A stretch of DNA of 64,000 bases. It comes from Rosa chinensis (lineage: Eukaryota; Streptophyta; Magnoliopsida; Rosales; Rosaceae). The DNA lies in the NCBI RefSeq assembly GCF_002994745.2, contig NC_037090.1, positions 5,453,501-5,517,500 on the forward strand, given 5' to 3'. The notes beneath the pieces were generated by a model. The model was not told where the DNA came from, did no database searches, and saw nothing but the letters and a program-made list of their open reading frames with translations. The translations under genes and the position numbers were made by a program. Shown one piece after another: positions 45,456-57,311 of this stretch. Within the stretch, counting starts at the first letter, position 1. The number at the start of each line of letters is the position of its first letter.

Positions 45456-48400
45456 GTCCGGTGGTCTGGCATTGTTTTGGAGTGATGGCGTTGATGTTAG
45501 GTTTCGGTCAAAGTCGCATCATCACATTGATGTTTAAGTCTGGGAAAGAGATGGTTCTGGGATTGCTTGGAGACTATCAGGTTTCTATGGACATTCGACA
45601 ACCAGTGAGCGTAACGGGACTTGGACGCTCCTTCATGAGCTATCTGTGCAATCTGCGCTTCCATGGATTGTGGTGGGTGATTTTAATGAAGTTCTGCATG
45701 CGTCAGAGAAAGATGGGGGCTGTGTATGTCGTGAAGGGCAGATGCAACAGTTTAGAGATGTTCTTGCCTTCTGCGATTTATTTGATCTGGGTTTCTCTGG
45801 CTCAGCCTTTACCTGGAGTAGGGCTGGCATTAGATGCGGCTAGATAGGGCAGTGGGGACGACGTCTTGGACAGATATATTCCCATCTGCTCGGGTTTCCA
45901 ATCTAAAACCTATTTATGGGGACCATGTTCCCATCCTTTTGGGAGTGCATCGGTCTCCCCTAGCCACTGTTCAGCGTCGGCGAAAGTGTTTCTGTTTTGA
46001 GAGCTTCTAGGTAAGGCATGAAGCTTGTGTAGAGGTAGTGAAATCTGGTTGGGTGTGTGAGCCACGGAACCAACCTATGTTACAAGTTTCTCAGAAGATT
46101 ATGCATATGCGTTTCGCCCTTAATGATTGGCAGAAAAATACTTTTGGATGTAGACGCAAGGAGATTGAGTTCTTGCGTGGCAGACTCTAGGTTCTTCTTG
46201 ATTTACCTGCTTCAGAATCTAACCAACAAGAGAGTCTGTCTTTGTCCTCAAAATTGGATGGTCTGCTTGCACAAGAGCATGATTACTAGAAGCAAAGGGC
46301 GAAGATTACTTGGCTAGCTGAAGGTGATCGTTATACTAAGTTTTTCCACAGGAAGGCATCCAATTGACGAGCAAAAAATCGTTTGCTTGGGCTCTTTGAT
46401 AACCAGGGGGTATGGCAGTATTGAGGCTATGGTTATGGATTATTTTAGTTCGATGTTTAGGGCAGGGGAGGTTGATTTGTCTCATATGCAACCTGTAGTG
46501 GCACTGGTTCAGCCTAAGGTCACACCGGAAATGAACTCCATGCTCTGTGCTCCTTACACGGCTACTGAAATTAGAGTTGCTCTCTTTCAGATGTATCCCA
46601 CCAAGGCTCCTAGATCGGATGGGATGCCTCCTTTATTTTTTCAGCGATATTGGGATACTATTGGATCTGATGTTGTGGGTGTAGTTCAGAGCTTTCTCCA
46701 TTCTGGTCAGTTACTTTCTTCGATTAATTACACACATGTTTGTCTTATTCCAAAGGTTAAAAACCCTACATGCATGTCAGATTTGCGTTCCATCGCTCTG
46801 TGTAATGTCATATATAAGATTTGCTCTTAGGTGATCGCTAATAGATTGAAGGGTATCCTCTCCCAGATTAGTTCTTCTTTTCAGAGTGCTTTTATTCCTG
46901 GGCGTTTAATATCTGACAATAATCTTATTGCTAATGAGGTTTCTCATTTAATTCATAATAACCGTTCCAGTTCTGATGGAGTGATGTCTCTTAAGCTTGA
47001 TATGAGTAAGGCTTATGATCTCATGGAGTGGGTTTTCTTGGAGGCAGTCTTATTTCGGTTGGGGTTTGATGAGTCCTGGATACATGTCATTATGCAGTGT
47101 GTGAAGTCTGTGCGTTATTCTTTTTTGATTAATGGGCAGCCTCGTGGCTACTTGGCACCTACCAGAGGTTTAAGGCAAGGTGACCCGTTATCACCATACC
47201 TTTTCCTGCTTTGTACTTAAGTGTTTTCAGCTCTATTGGAGCATAAGGCTACTTAGGGGCAACTTCAAGGGGTTCAGATTTATTCAGGGGCTCCTACTAT
47301 CCTCCACCTTTTATTTGCAGATGATAGCCTTCTGTTTGGCAAGGCTAATTTAGAGGAATGTTCTCATATTCAGGATGTCTTGTTGGATTATGAGTTAGCT
47401 TCGGGCCAGAAAGTTAATTTCTCTAAAAGCAGTATAGTCTTTAGTAAGAAGGTGTGCCCTTCTTTGCAACAGCTGATTGCAGGTTCACTTGGTGTGATTA
47501 TTGTGGACAAACATGACAAATATCTGGGTCTACCTACTTATTTGGGGAGAAATAAAACTGGTCTTTTGCTTACATTCAGGAGCGTTTGAACAAGAAGCTT
47601 GAGGGTTGGCAAGGCAAACTTCTGAGCAGTGCAGGGAAGGATCTTCTTATAAGGGTAGTTGCTCAGTCCCTTCCTTCATATACTATGAGTTGCTTCCTAT
47701 TACCTAAGCTTTTCTGTGATTCACTACATTAGAAGTGTGCTAAGTTCTGGTGGGGCAGTAAAGGTGAGAATCGGAAAACTCATTGGTTGTCTTTGGACTG
47801 ATTATGCCAACCCAAATAGGCTGGTGAAATGGGTTTTCGGGATTTGCATGCATATAATTTGGCTCTTTTGTCAAAGCAGGGTTGGAGGTTAATTCATAAT
47901 CCGGGTTCTCTTTTGGCTCGATTATATCAAGCTAGGTATTTCCCTAATGGTGACTTCTGGTCTAGTGAGCTTTCTTCATCACCTTCTGCATGCTGGAGGG
48001 GTATACATGCAGCAAAACATATTTTGAGGAGGGGTGTCCGCTGGCAGGTAGGGAATGGGCAGTCAGTAGGGATTTGGGAGGATCCATGGATTCCAAGACC
48101 CTCTACTTTTCTTTCTATTATTCGTCATGTGGATGGCCCAGAGACGGTTGCAGATTTGTTACTTCCAGGTTTTACTTGGAATCAGGTCCTTATTAATCAG
48201 TATTTTGCACCTGAGGATGTGGATTTGATTCTTTCTATGTCTCGTAGTCAACGTGATGTACCCGATCGTCTTATTTGGCATTATGATAAGAGGGGAAGAT
48301 TCTCTACTAAAAGCGCTTATGCTTTGGCTTTTAGTGAGCTTCGTGATAGTGGGGTAGCTACTTCTAATCCAGTTAATATTTCTTCTTTTTTGAAGCAGAT

Positions 48401-49350
48401 TTGGTTTGCTCAAATTTCTGGTAAGGTTAAAGTTCATTGGTGGAAAGTTTGCTCTTCTATCCTTCCTACAGCTGCTAAGCTACACACTAGACAAGTCTTA
48501 GTCCATGATGGTTGTTGGTTTTGCAATGATCAGGATGAATCTATTAATCATATTACGAGGGATTGTCAGTTTGTAAAGGATCTGCTTTCTTTCTTCCTTG
48601 AGTTGCATGGTGTCCTACATATTGATTGCAATGAAGGTACGTCAATTGTTACTTGGTTGGCATCTTGTTTTGACGTTCTCTCTAAAAAGAATGTGGCCCT
48701 TTTACTGTTTGTTGGATGGTTTGTATGGAAGAAGCGTAATCTGAGAGTGTGGTTAAATAAATTCGTTTCTCTGACCCACTTGCAGTATCAGATCAGATCC
48801 TCCTTTATGTTGTTTCAGTCTCATTTGGTTACTACTCAGAGTACTTCTAGAGTGATTAGGCCAGGGGTCCCCGCCTTCTTCCGGCTGGCTAAAGGCCAAT
48901 TGTGATGGTGCTTTTGATTTGTTATCTAAATCTGGTGGGATAGGAGTGGTAATATGTGATGCATTGGGTGATATTGTTGGCGGTGCATGCATCAAGGTTA
49001 ATTCGGTTGCCTCTCCTGAAGCTATAGAAGCCATGGCTTGCAGGGCTGCTTGCTCCCTAGCAGTACAGTAGCATCTTTCTCCAATTATTTTTTAGATAGA
49101 TTGTCAGCACTTAGTCTCTTCTGTTGAGTCTGGGGGTGAAGAAACCTCACCCTTGGACCGTGTTATTGAGGATATCAACTCCTTTCTACAGGTGCTAGTT
49201 AGATCTTCTTTGAGGCATGTATACCGAGCAACCAATACAGCTGCCCATAACTTAGCTAAACTTGCTCTACTTTCTTCTTTCAATTTATCTTGGAGTGGGC
49301 ATGTCCCTCCAGTTATTAGAAGCTTTATTGCTTCCTATGGAACCCATTGA
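45456..49350 (+). pseudogene. LINE ORF2 (endonuclease, reverse transcriptase, RNase H), broken
   Basis: The reading frame is interrupted. In-frame TAG at 46828-46830 follows NVIYKICS and the frame resumes at once with VIANRLKGILSQ. There is a stop at 47218-47220 and another in the following stretch, and a frameshift at about 48870-48890 just before RNase H (WLKANCDGAFDLLSK). The RT catalytic motif is present as FADDS near 47313. The longest intact piece, 47829-48905, holds the zf-RVT domain (HDGCWFCNDQDESINHITRDC). RNase H ends near YRATNTAAHNLAKLALLSS. No active protein is expected. Confidence 0.85.
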
Positions 49351-49390
49351 TTGGTTAATATAATCAATTTGTTTTTCCCCTAAAAAAAAA
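45456..49390 (+). mobile_element. 5'-truncated L1-type LINE, about 3.9 kb
   Basis: A perfect 15 bp TSD AAACAAATTTAACCA (45441-45455, 49391-49405) and a terminal A12 run mark target-primed insertion. The body is ORF2 in order: endonuclease C-terminal part (WIVVGDFNEVL near 45664, GFSGSAFTW), reverse transcriptase (46324-47590), zinc-binding domain and RNase H. ORF1 and the endonuclease N-terminus are absent. It lies upstream of the S-RNase promoter. Confidence 0.92.
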
Positions 49391-49405
49391 AAACAAATTT
49401 AACCA

Positions 49406-49527
49406 TTCTGCTTAAGAATTGGCTTAATTATATAAGATTTTTAATAAAAATGTTTTTGTTCTCATTTTAATAAATCATGGACATATAGATAGTTCAAAAT
49501 TTTAACCATTTTGCTTAAGAATTGGCT
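49406..49527. repeat. Local duplication next to the LINE
   Basis: AACCATTCTGCTTAAGAATTGGCTTAAT at 49401 recurs, slightly changed, at 49503-49530; the two copies are about 100 bp apart. Confidence 0.6.
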
Positions 49528-50340
49528 TAATTTTTTTTTTTTCAATCACACCCAAATCGGGTGCCTATATATTGCATCACAAGTCATAATAGGCCGTTAC
49601 ATACCCTTCCATAGTATACAACAAGATAGTGGTAGTACCCATAGTGGTACTACTCCATAGGCACTAGAGACACATCAAAGTACTTAGATCCCTAAAAACT
49701 TAGGAAATTATTGAAAGTAAAATAAGCTATTAACATAGGATCCCTAAAAAACGAGAATTGTTATGGGCCTAGGGCAAAATACCCCAGCCCAAATCACCAA
49801 GTCCAAGAAACAGCCCAAAGAAACAGTGGGCTTGAAGCCCAGCAGACCGGCTTAACAGGCTTGGCTCTGTTCCTTCATACAACAGCCACACGTGCAGTTG
49901 TTCTAGAACCATGTCGTTACCAATCTCATATGCTGTCAACAGAGAATTTCCAATAAACAGGAGCTTCAAAACTGGAAACTAAGCAAAACCCAACAAGAGT
50001 TCACCCAAAAAACCAAATCAAAGCATCCATGAGAAGTTGGCGACATCGCTTGGAAGGAAATCAGATCGAGGTCCAGCCATCTCCCATCTCAATCCGTCGC
50101 CCACATCACAGAAATCGAACAACCAGCCACTGTGTCTCAAAGAGAAAGGCTCAGAAAAACTGCCCAACCATCTGCCAAAGCTTCGAGTAGCCACAGTCCC
50201 TGGAAAGTTGCCTCGAGCATTAGCCTTCATCACCTGTCCGGCGGCGGAATAGACGGTAGGAAGGCCAGAGGCCAATCCAACCTCCGCGCGCGCCGAACGA
50301 GTACAATCGTATAGAAACGAAAATTTCTGTATTTAGGGGC
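49528..50340 (-). mobile_element. LINE-derived retroposon on the minus strand
   Basis: Begins with a T-run (poly(A) tail on the minus strand). The tail sequence GCAATATATAGGCACCCGAT resembles plant LINE 3' ends. A GC-rich block at 50020-50310 is its 5' part. Same design as 37896-38864: leader plus tail without reverse transcriptase. The frames at 50018-50275 and on the opposite strand match nothing I know. The TSD was not resolved. Confidence 0.5.
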
Positions 50341-50653
50341 GCGTGTAGCGTGTTGTAATTAGGATTTTTTTCTTTCTCTAGTGATAATTATATAAGATAT
50401 TAGTGGTAATTAAGAAAACAATCCTTAAGGTTAAATTTTTAAAATACCAAATAATGTCCTTGGTTGATTAAAACTTTAAATATAAGAATTACTAAATGAT
50501 GGGCAAAATGGAAATTTAAAAAATTGAAATAAATAAAAAAGAAATAGATGAGACGGTATTTAGATGTGAATGGTGGGCAAAATAGAAAATTTAAAAATAG
50601 AAAAAAAAAATAGATGAAATGGTATTTAAATGTGGGGAGATAGAGAGCAATAT

Positions 50654-51358
50654 GAGAAGTTCTATTCATACCTCCTAAAATTGTATTTGGACCTCCAACA
50701 ATTTTTGAAAGTTTTTAAATCCAACTTTGCCCTTCTAAAAAATGAATAAAATGAAAGATTAAAAAAATTAAATAAAATCTACACCTTCACTTCTCCCCCC
50801 CCCTTCCCCCTCCCTCATTCTCTTACAGCCATGTTGGGCAATTTTGATTAAGGTAGAATATTGAAGATTGCAAAATGGAATAAAGGACAAAAAATATAGA
50901 GAAGAACAATCACAAAAATAATGATAAAAAAATAATTTCTATTTCCTATTCTTTTGTTTCTTTCTAGTTTGGCTTAATTGCTTCACTTCATGGAGTTGAA
51001 CGTTAATTGTTATCTTTGTCTCTTGTTATGATTTTTTTTTTTTTGCTAGAGTAGACTCTGTTGTTAGCTTGATTTGGGTTCAGAGAAATTGATTTTGATA
51101 ATAGTCCTCCTGTGGTATTGTAAATTGTATGATTTATTAAGAAATAAAAGGAAGTTCATAAGAGTATCCAATCTTACAAGGTGAATGATGTTAAGTCATG
51201 GTTATAAACTGAGTTTTAAGTGATGAAAAAAAAAGATATTACTAGTAGATTTGTATTGAAAAAAATTGTAGATACAAAAAAGGGCAAGATTGGAAGTTGT
51301 GTAAATTTTAGAATGAGAGATCCAAATACCAAGTTAGGAGGTATGAATAGAAGCTCCC
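50654..51358. mobile_element. MULE-type MITE, 705 bp
   Basis: Terminal inverted repeats around TTCTATTCATACCTCCTAA and its inverse TTAGGAGGTATGAATAGAA, with a perfect 9 bp TSD GAGCAATAT (50645-50653, 51359-51367). Interior AT-rich, non-coding. Confidence 0.85.
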
Positions 51359-51367
51359 GAGCAATAT

Positions 51368-52640
51368 TAGACAACTGCAATTGTGAGTTTTTTTTTTTTT
51401 TTTTGAATTGCTCATTTTTCTTAAGAGAATTTTGAATTGCTGTTTTCAGATATTAAAATAAAAACAACTTATTCTACATAAAAGAAACTAAAGGAAATGT
51501 CAATTGACATGAGTGAGCATGTGTTAACAGAATAGAATATAAAGTCCTATATATTAGAAATTGCCTACACCCGATGGGTGTGAGAGTAGTGGATAGTTTT
51601 AGGAAAAAAATTTAATTAGTTTTTTATTTTGTTTATTATATTTTGACACTTTTGTCCCTGATAAATAAAATGCTATCCATGATATTTTAATATTTGAGGG
51701 TTGAAAAGGTAAAATAAATCAATTTTGACTAACAAAACCTCTTCTCTTAATAATAGTAAGTATATAAGAGGTTTTGTTAGCCAAATCCAAAATTTTTGAC
51801 AGAAATGACCCTAAAACATTAAAATACTTTGAGAATTAATTAAATCACAAGGGCCTTTATGACAATTGCAAATTATATTTTTATTAACAAAAAATAAACA
51901 AAATAAATCCCACAAATTCCACTTTTCTCTCCCACTAGCCTCTTTCTGCAATAATTGTTTTCATCAATTATTTTTTTTTTCTTCTGAAAATTACACATGC
52001 TCTAATGCTAGTAGATATTATAAATACTAGCAACTAAACACATGCGTGAGATTTTTTTATTTATTAAATAATGATTCTACTAAGTTTTTTTTTTCTTTTA
52101 CTGGACCGTTATCCTCATTGCCTTTTTTTTTTTTAACATAGTCCTCGCCCACTTTTTAGGCTTGGTGTTTATATCACTTATATGTCAGTTTTATTTATTT
52201 TTTATTCTAAATTTTTGTCTGAATATAATTATCATTTTACTTCTTTGCCCTTATAGTATTATAAGTTGAAGCAATTTAATAAACCAAGGGCATTTGTAGA
52301 GTTACTGAAAATGTAACCATAAGTTTTATTGGTTTAATTAATACTGATATCAGTATCTTGATACCCACTTTGTATTTTCAATTAATTTTTTTATTTGAAA
52401 AAAAAATTATAAACATAAGATTTAGATGTTTTTTTTATCGAAAAGAGAATTCATTTATCATCATTAAAAAACTACACTAAGGAGCATATAGTGGCCTCAT
52501 TGAATGCTACAACAATCCATGGGGAAGAGTACCACAGTTCATTTGAAAGACTAATGACTTAACTCATCAACTAGAATTGGATTTAGCCCATATGCGTCAT
52601 CCTCTGCCAATAAGCACGTAGGAAAAGGTTTAGATTTTAG
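51368..52640. other. AT-rich spacer with small fold-backs
   Basis: No gene. A hairpin pairs GACTAACAAAACCTCTT (51727) with AAGAGGTTTTGTTAGCC (51766). At 52425-52600 a T-run followed by ATCGAAAAGAGAATTCATTT looks like the 3' end of a minus-strand LINE. Confidence 0.4.
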
Positions 52641-55600
52641 AACCGATGACGAAGAGAAAAAAGAAAGAATACGTCTATGATATATTAATGTATCGATATA
52701 TCAGGGTCTGTTTGTGCAGTTTTTGGTTGGTGGTATTGCTTAAGGTCTGGTATTTGTCTATGCGGCAACAACTAGTGTGGCATGTCGACCTTTATGGTCT
52801 GCAATTGAAACAATTAATACAAGCTTCACAGGTCCTTTGTTGTTAGTGATTTCAATCCAATTTTAGGATCCCATGAAAAGACTGGTGGTAGGCTGCCTAC
52901 TCGTGTTTCTTGTGATGATTTTCAACATATGGTTGATGTGTGTAATTTCACGCAAATATTTATCTTAAAGGGTCATCATTTTACATGGACAAATGGTCGA
53001 GGATTTGGCTCGCATTTGTAATGTTGTTGGATAGGTGCTTTTGTTCGTTTCCATGGTTGGACTCTTGGCTGATCATTAGTTGTTCCACTTTGGTTCGGCA
53101 CTCTTTGGATCATAACCCTCTTTTAATTTCTTTCACTAAATATGTTGCACAAGACCAGATTCTTTTTCGTTTTCAGAAGATTTGGTTGGGGTACTAAGAT
53201 TTTCTTAAAACTGTTCAAGCAACATAGCAATCCTTTGAGGTATGTGGTTGTCTTATGTTTATTCTTCAAAGAAAGCTTAAGCTTTTGAAACCTATTTTGA
53301 AGGTTTGGAATGTTAATGTCTTTGGTAATGTTCATACTACTGTGGATATTGCACGTGCTGCTCTTGAAAAAATTCAACTAGCCAAATCTTTTGATGGGTT
53401 TACTGAAGCACGTCACGTAGAGGAACTTTCAGCCCATAATGCTTTGTCAAATGCTTTATTGATTCAAGAACAATTCTGGGCAGATAAAGCTAGGGTGAGA
53501 TGGGTTAGGGAAGGGGATAGAAATACAGGCTATTTCTATACTTTGGCAAAAATTCACAGAGCACACTCCTTTGTCACTTTTCTTTGCATTGGAAATGAGT
53601 TATGGATGATGTCAATTTTTGCGCGACCATGTCATTCAACATTTCACAACTGCCTTTTTGGATGATGGCAAATTGGCAATATAGGTGATATAGGTTTGGT
53701 TGAAAATATTTTTCCTTCAGTGGTTTCAAATTCATAAAATTATTCTTTGCTTGCTATTCCTACTGCTAAAGAAGTCAAGAATGTTGTATTTTCCATGAAT
53801 GTGGAATGTTGTTGGGTTGGATGGTTCGTGCTGCATGTTAAGTGTTTCTTCGGAACATGTTATATTTTTCCCTATCTAAATTTCAGCTTTGTTGTGCTCA
53901 TTTCAAAGATTCAAGAAGGTGATGTTATCACCCAATTTAGGCCCATTGCTATGGCTAATTTTTCCTTTAAAATTATTACTTGGATCCTAGCAAACCGTTT
54001 TGCTCCTAATGCTTCCAGAATTATGTTGCTGAATCAATTTAATTACTTTTCTGAAGGGAAGACAAATCTTTGATTACATCTTTTGACTTCTGAATGTGTT
54101 GGATTAGTTCTATATTGACTTTAGCTCGACTGTCCATCCTATTTAATGGCTCTCCAGTGAGATTTTTTTGCTGTAGTTGCGGAGCTTGACAAATTGGTCC
54201 ACTATCTCCCCTTTTCTTTTGTCTTGTTGAAGAGGTTCTTAGCCGTGGCATCTTTTGTCTAGTTGATATGGACTTGGAGTTCGTAATATTATGGCTCTTA
54301 ATAAGGCTTTCCTTCTAAAAAGTTTTTGGGATTTCTTAACTAAGTTTACTAAGATTTTTTTTTTTGCTCGATTTCTTCGACGTTTAGGTTAGCCATGTTC
54401 TTATTATAAAAGATCTTCTGTTCGGCTTGATATGCAACCCTTTTTTATAGATATTTATATACAGCTCTAAATGGTTAGTAGGCAATGGTCATTCAATTAA
54501 TTTTTAGCATGGTAATTGGCTTAATGGCTCAGTTGTTGATAAATTGGGTATTGATCATCAGCTTGGCAAATTTTTGCATTCCAAAGTTTTCAATTTCAGT
54601 AAAGATGGTTCTTGGTATTGCTCTACTAATCTGATTGCTAATCTTGCTACGCTCTAGTCCGAAATCTTTGTTATTAAGCTTCCTTATTTAGACATGGAGG
54701 ATAGGCTAGTGTGATAAGATTCTTCTGATAGGATTTTATCATTATCAATCTATAGCCTATGTGTTTCAAGAGAAGTAAGTAAACAATTCTTCCTTGGGAT
54801 AGATGGGATAGATGCGTCCTCACAAATCTGTTACTTTATAGAAATTTCTTCATGGTAAGCTTTTAACAGATGATCTCTTGCTTCAGCGAGGTTTTTATTT
54901 TGCTTCTATATGCTCTCTTTGTCATGCATCTGCTGAGATAGCCCACCACCTTTTTTTTAGTGCTTTTTCTCTATGAAGGTCTGGTGCACAATTTTATCTT
55001 GGTTTAAAGTCAATAATCATTTCCTAAATTTATACACGTTCTTCTCTTACCAAATACAATATGGTTTTGGTACTCAATTACAATTGCTATGGTGGGGAAC
55101 GATGAGAGCTGGCTTATACAATTTTTGGGATGTTAGAAATTTTATTTGGTCTGATGATCGTCGTTTAACTCCTAACTATTTGATTCATTCTATCAAGTTG
55201 CAACTTTGAGAGGTTGATTCTTAGGGTTCAGGAATTATGGACAACTCAGTTGATGAGCTTTGTATTTTTCATGCTCTTGGAATCAGCGGTGGAGTCTCAA
55301 AAACACATCAAATTCGTGAAGTAAATTTTCATGCTCCTAGTGCTTTTCAGTTAAAAGTCAATAGTAATACTAACGGTGCTGCTCGTGGGACGTCAGGGCT
55401 AGCGGGCTATGGTGGTATTTTTCGTGATCCTAGTTCCATGGGTATTACTACTGTCTTAAAAGGTGAGCTTTAAGCCATTATTTAGGCAATTTCAATGGCA
55501 TTGAGAAAGGGATGGACTTATCTCTGGATTGTGTGAGATTCAACATTATGAATTCACTTTCTTACAATAAAGAATGCTTAGTCCCTTGACGTCTAACTGT

Positions 55601-55925
55601 TGATTGGGTCAACTGTTATACCATTCTCTCGTCCATATACGATTTTCACATATTTATCGAGAAGTGAATCAAGTGGCTAATTGCTTAGCTAACTTTGGAT
55701 TGTATCATGAGGGGCATTATTGGTGAGAATCCTGCCCTCGTGCTTCGGCTGCTTTTGTTCATAATCTACAGGGCTTACTGAATTTCCACATTGGCTAATT
55801 TTGGTATGCTTGATGCACAAATGGTTTGGTGGTGATCATTCATAGATGTGGGCTTGGGTTATATTTGTTTCTACAGTATGGTTGCTAAAATTTTGGGTGT
55901 GTTCCATATATGTGGTTGCTGCATG

Positions 55926-55956
<31 letters not shown>

Positions 55957-56060
55957 ATGCTTCATTGTGTCACGTTTAAGCTGCTGCTTCTTCTATTCAT
56001 TATTTTGTAATTGTTCTAGGTCTGTGCTCTTTTTGAGTATCTTGCTTCATTTTTTTCTTA
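52640..56060 (+). pseudogene. Second LINE ORF2 remnant, heavily decayed
   Basis: Broken plus-strand frames follow the LINE order. An endonuclease trace comes first (VSCDDFQHMVDVCNFTQIF and GHHFTWTNGRGFGSHL near 52905-53020). The linker before RT follows (53255-53560, with ARVRWVREGDRNTGYFYTLA), then RT (ITQFRPIAMANFSFKII near 53930) and an RNase H start (FQLKVNSNTNGAARG near 55350). Stops are frequent and no catalytic RT motif is preserved. The 3' end is near 56060, before a CT run; no TSD was found. Less conserved than the LINE at 45.5 kb, hence probably older or from another family. Confidence 0.75.
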
Positions 56061-56097
56061 GAAAGGTTTTGGTTCTTGTCCCTCTCTCTCTCTTCCA

Positions 56098-56775
56098 ATG
56101 TGTCATGCCCTGATTTTTAAACATAAACAAAAATCCTAGAATTATATTGAACGTGATGGTTCAACTATCAATACAAAATACCTGAATTTTTTTCTTCTTT
56201 TAAACCAAGTGATTACTGATGGTATGAACGCACAATGTCAATACAGACTAGCTTGCTCCGTAGAGTCATATATTACATTACAAAAGTTATGAATTAAGTT
56301 GCACTAACAATTTAATAAGTTAATGCTCCTCAGAGCTTACTACATAGCGGAAGTCTTAATAACAGTAAAACCATAAAAGTAGCTTCCTACCCGAACAAGC
56401 TGCAAATATAAGATCTCAGCTTTAACCGCGGGTTACCTTGATCTGTAGGATTAACCCCTAAACTATCGAATGGTGCAGTGGGTTGTAACAACAAACCAGC
56501 TAAGCTTTTGAAGCTTGTATTAGTAAAATCAATTACATCAATAAAAAACACTCACTCTAATCAAGAGAAAACTTTCAACTTAAGAAAGACAACTCACACT
56601 TTGATTCCTACAAAACTCAACGTTCTTTTCTCAAAAGAAACAACACAAATCACCTGGTAACAAAATCATATACATTGTTAACCTAACAATTCAAATATGA
56701 AAACTAGGGTCCAGCCTAGACAATAAACTCAATATTATTTTCTCAAAAGAAACAACATTGGTCACACCATGACAA
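56098..56775. repeat. Probable gypsy LTR fragment
   Basis: Starts TGTCATGCCCTGATTTTTAA, close to the TGTCACGCCCCGATTTTT start of many plant gypsy LTRs. No partner LTR, primer-binding site or coding was seen next to it. Confidence 0.4.
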
Positions 56776-57311
56776 AATCACGTTGAGAATGTGTATAAAT
56801 ATAACTCCCACATTTGAAAAATATAACCTTTTTGGGCCATTTCTTCCATTGCCAATTAATTTTGGATGTAAACCTCATATTACTTTATCAAGCTATCAGA
56901 GCGGGTCATCCATGTGTTTTGTTTCAGCGATGGCCACAGGTGCTCACTGTCACCCAATATAACTTGTCCATGTGTATGGCTTGAGAAATGTTTGCCTCAA
57001 AATCGTCTCGGACCAAATTAGTAGCCTAGGGATTTGAAGTCCAATTGTCCTTGATACGCAGGCGTGCCAACTCGCGGCCAATTGGCCAATTGATCTGACT
57101 TCTTTCAAGTGACTGTGGGCTGAGGAAGGAACCGTCTCGGCCGCTGTGTTCTCTTGCCTTTGTTGCAAGGACTTTTGGTGTCTTCACCGATGTTGCTTTT
57201 ATTTTTTATTTTTTTGATGTAGGTTGCAGAAAGTAAAGTGCGGTAAGTAAAACAGCAAGAATCTAAATGCGAACTAATTAAATTGACTGAAATTTAAAGA
57301 GACTGAAGAGT

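Noticed and set aside
48159..48437. Minus-strand frame opposite the LINE
   Set aside because: Shadow of the LINE zinc-binding/RNase H-linker coding on the plus strand.
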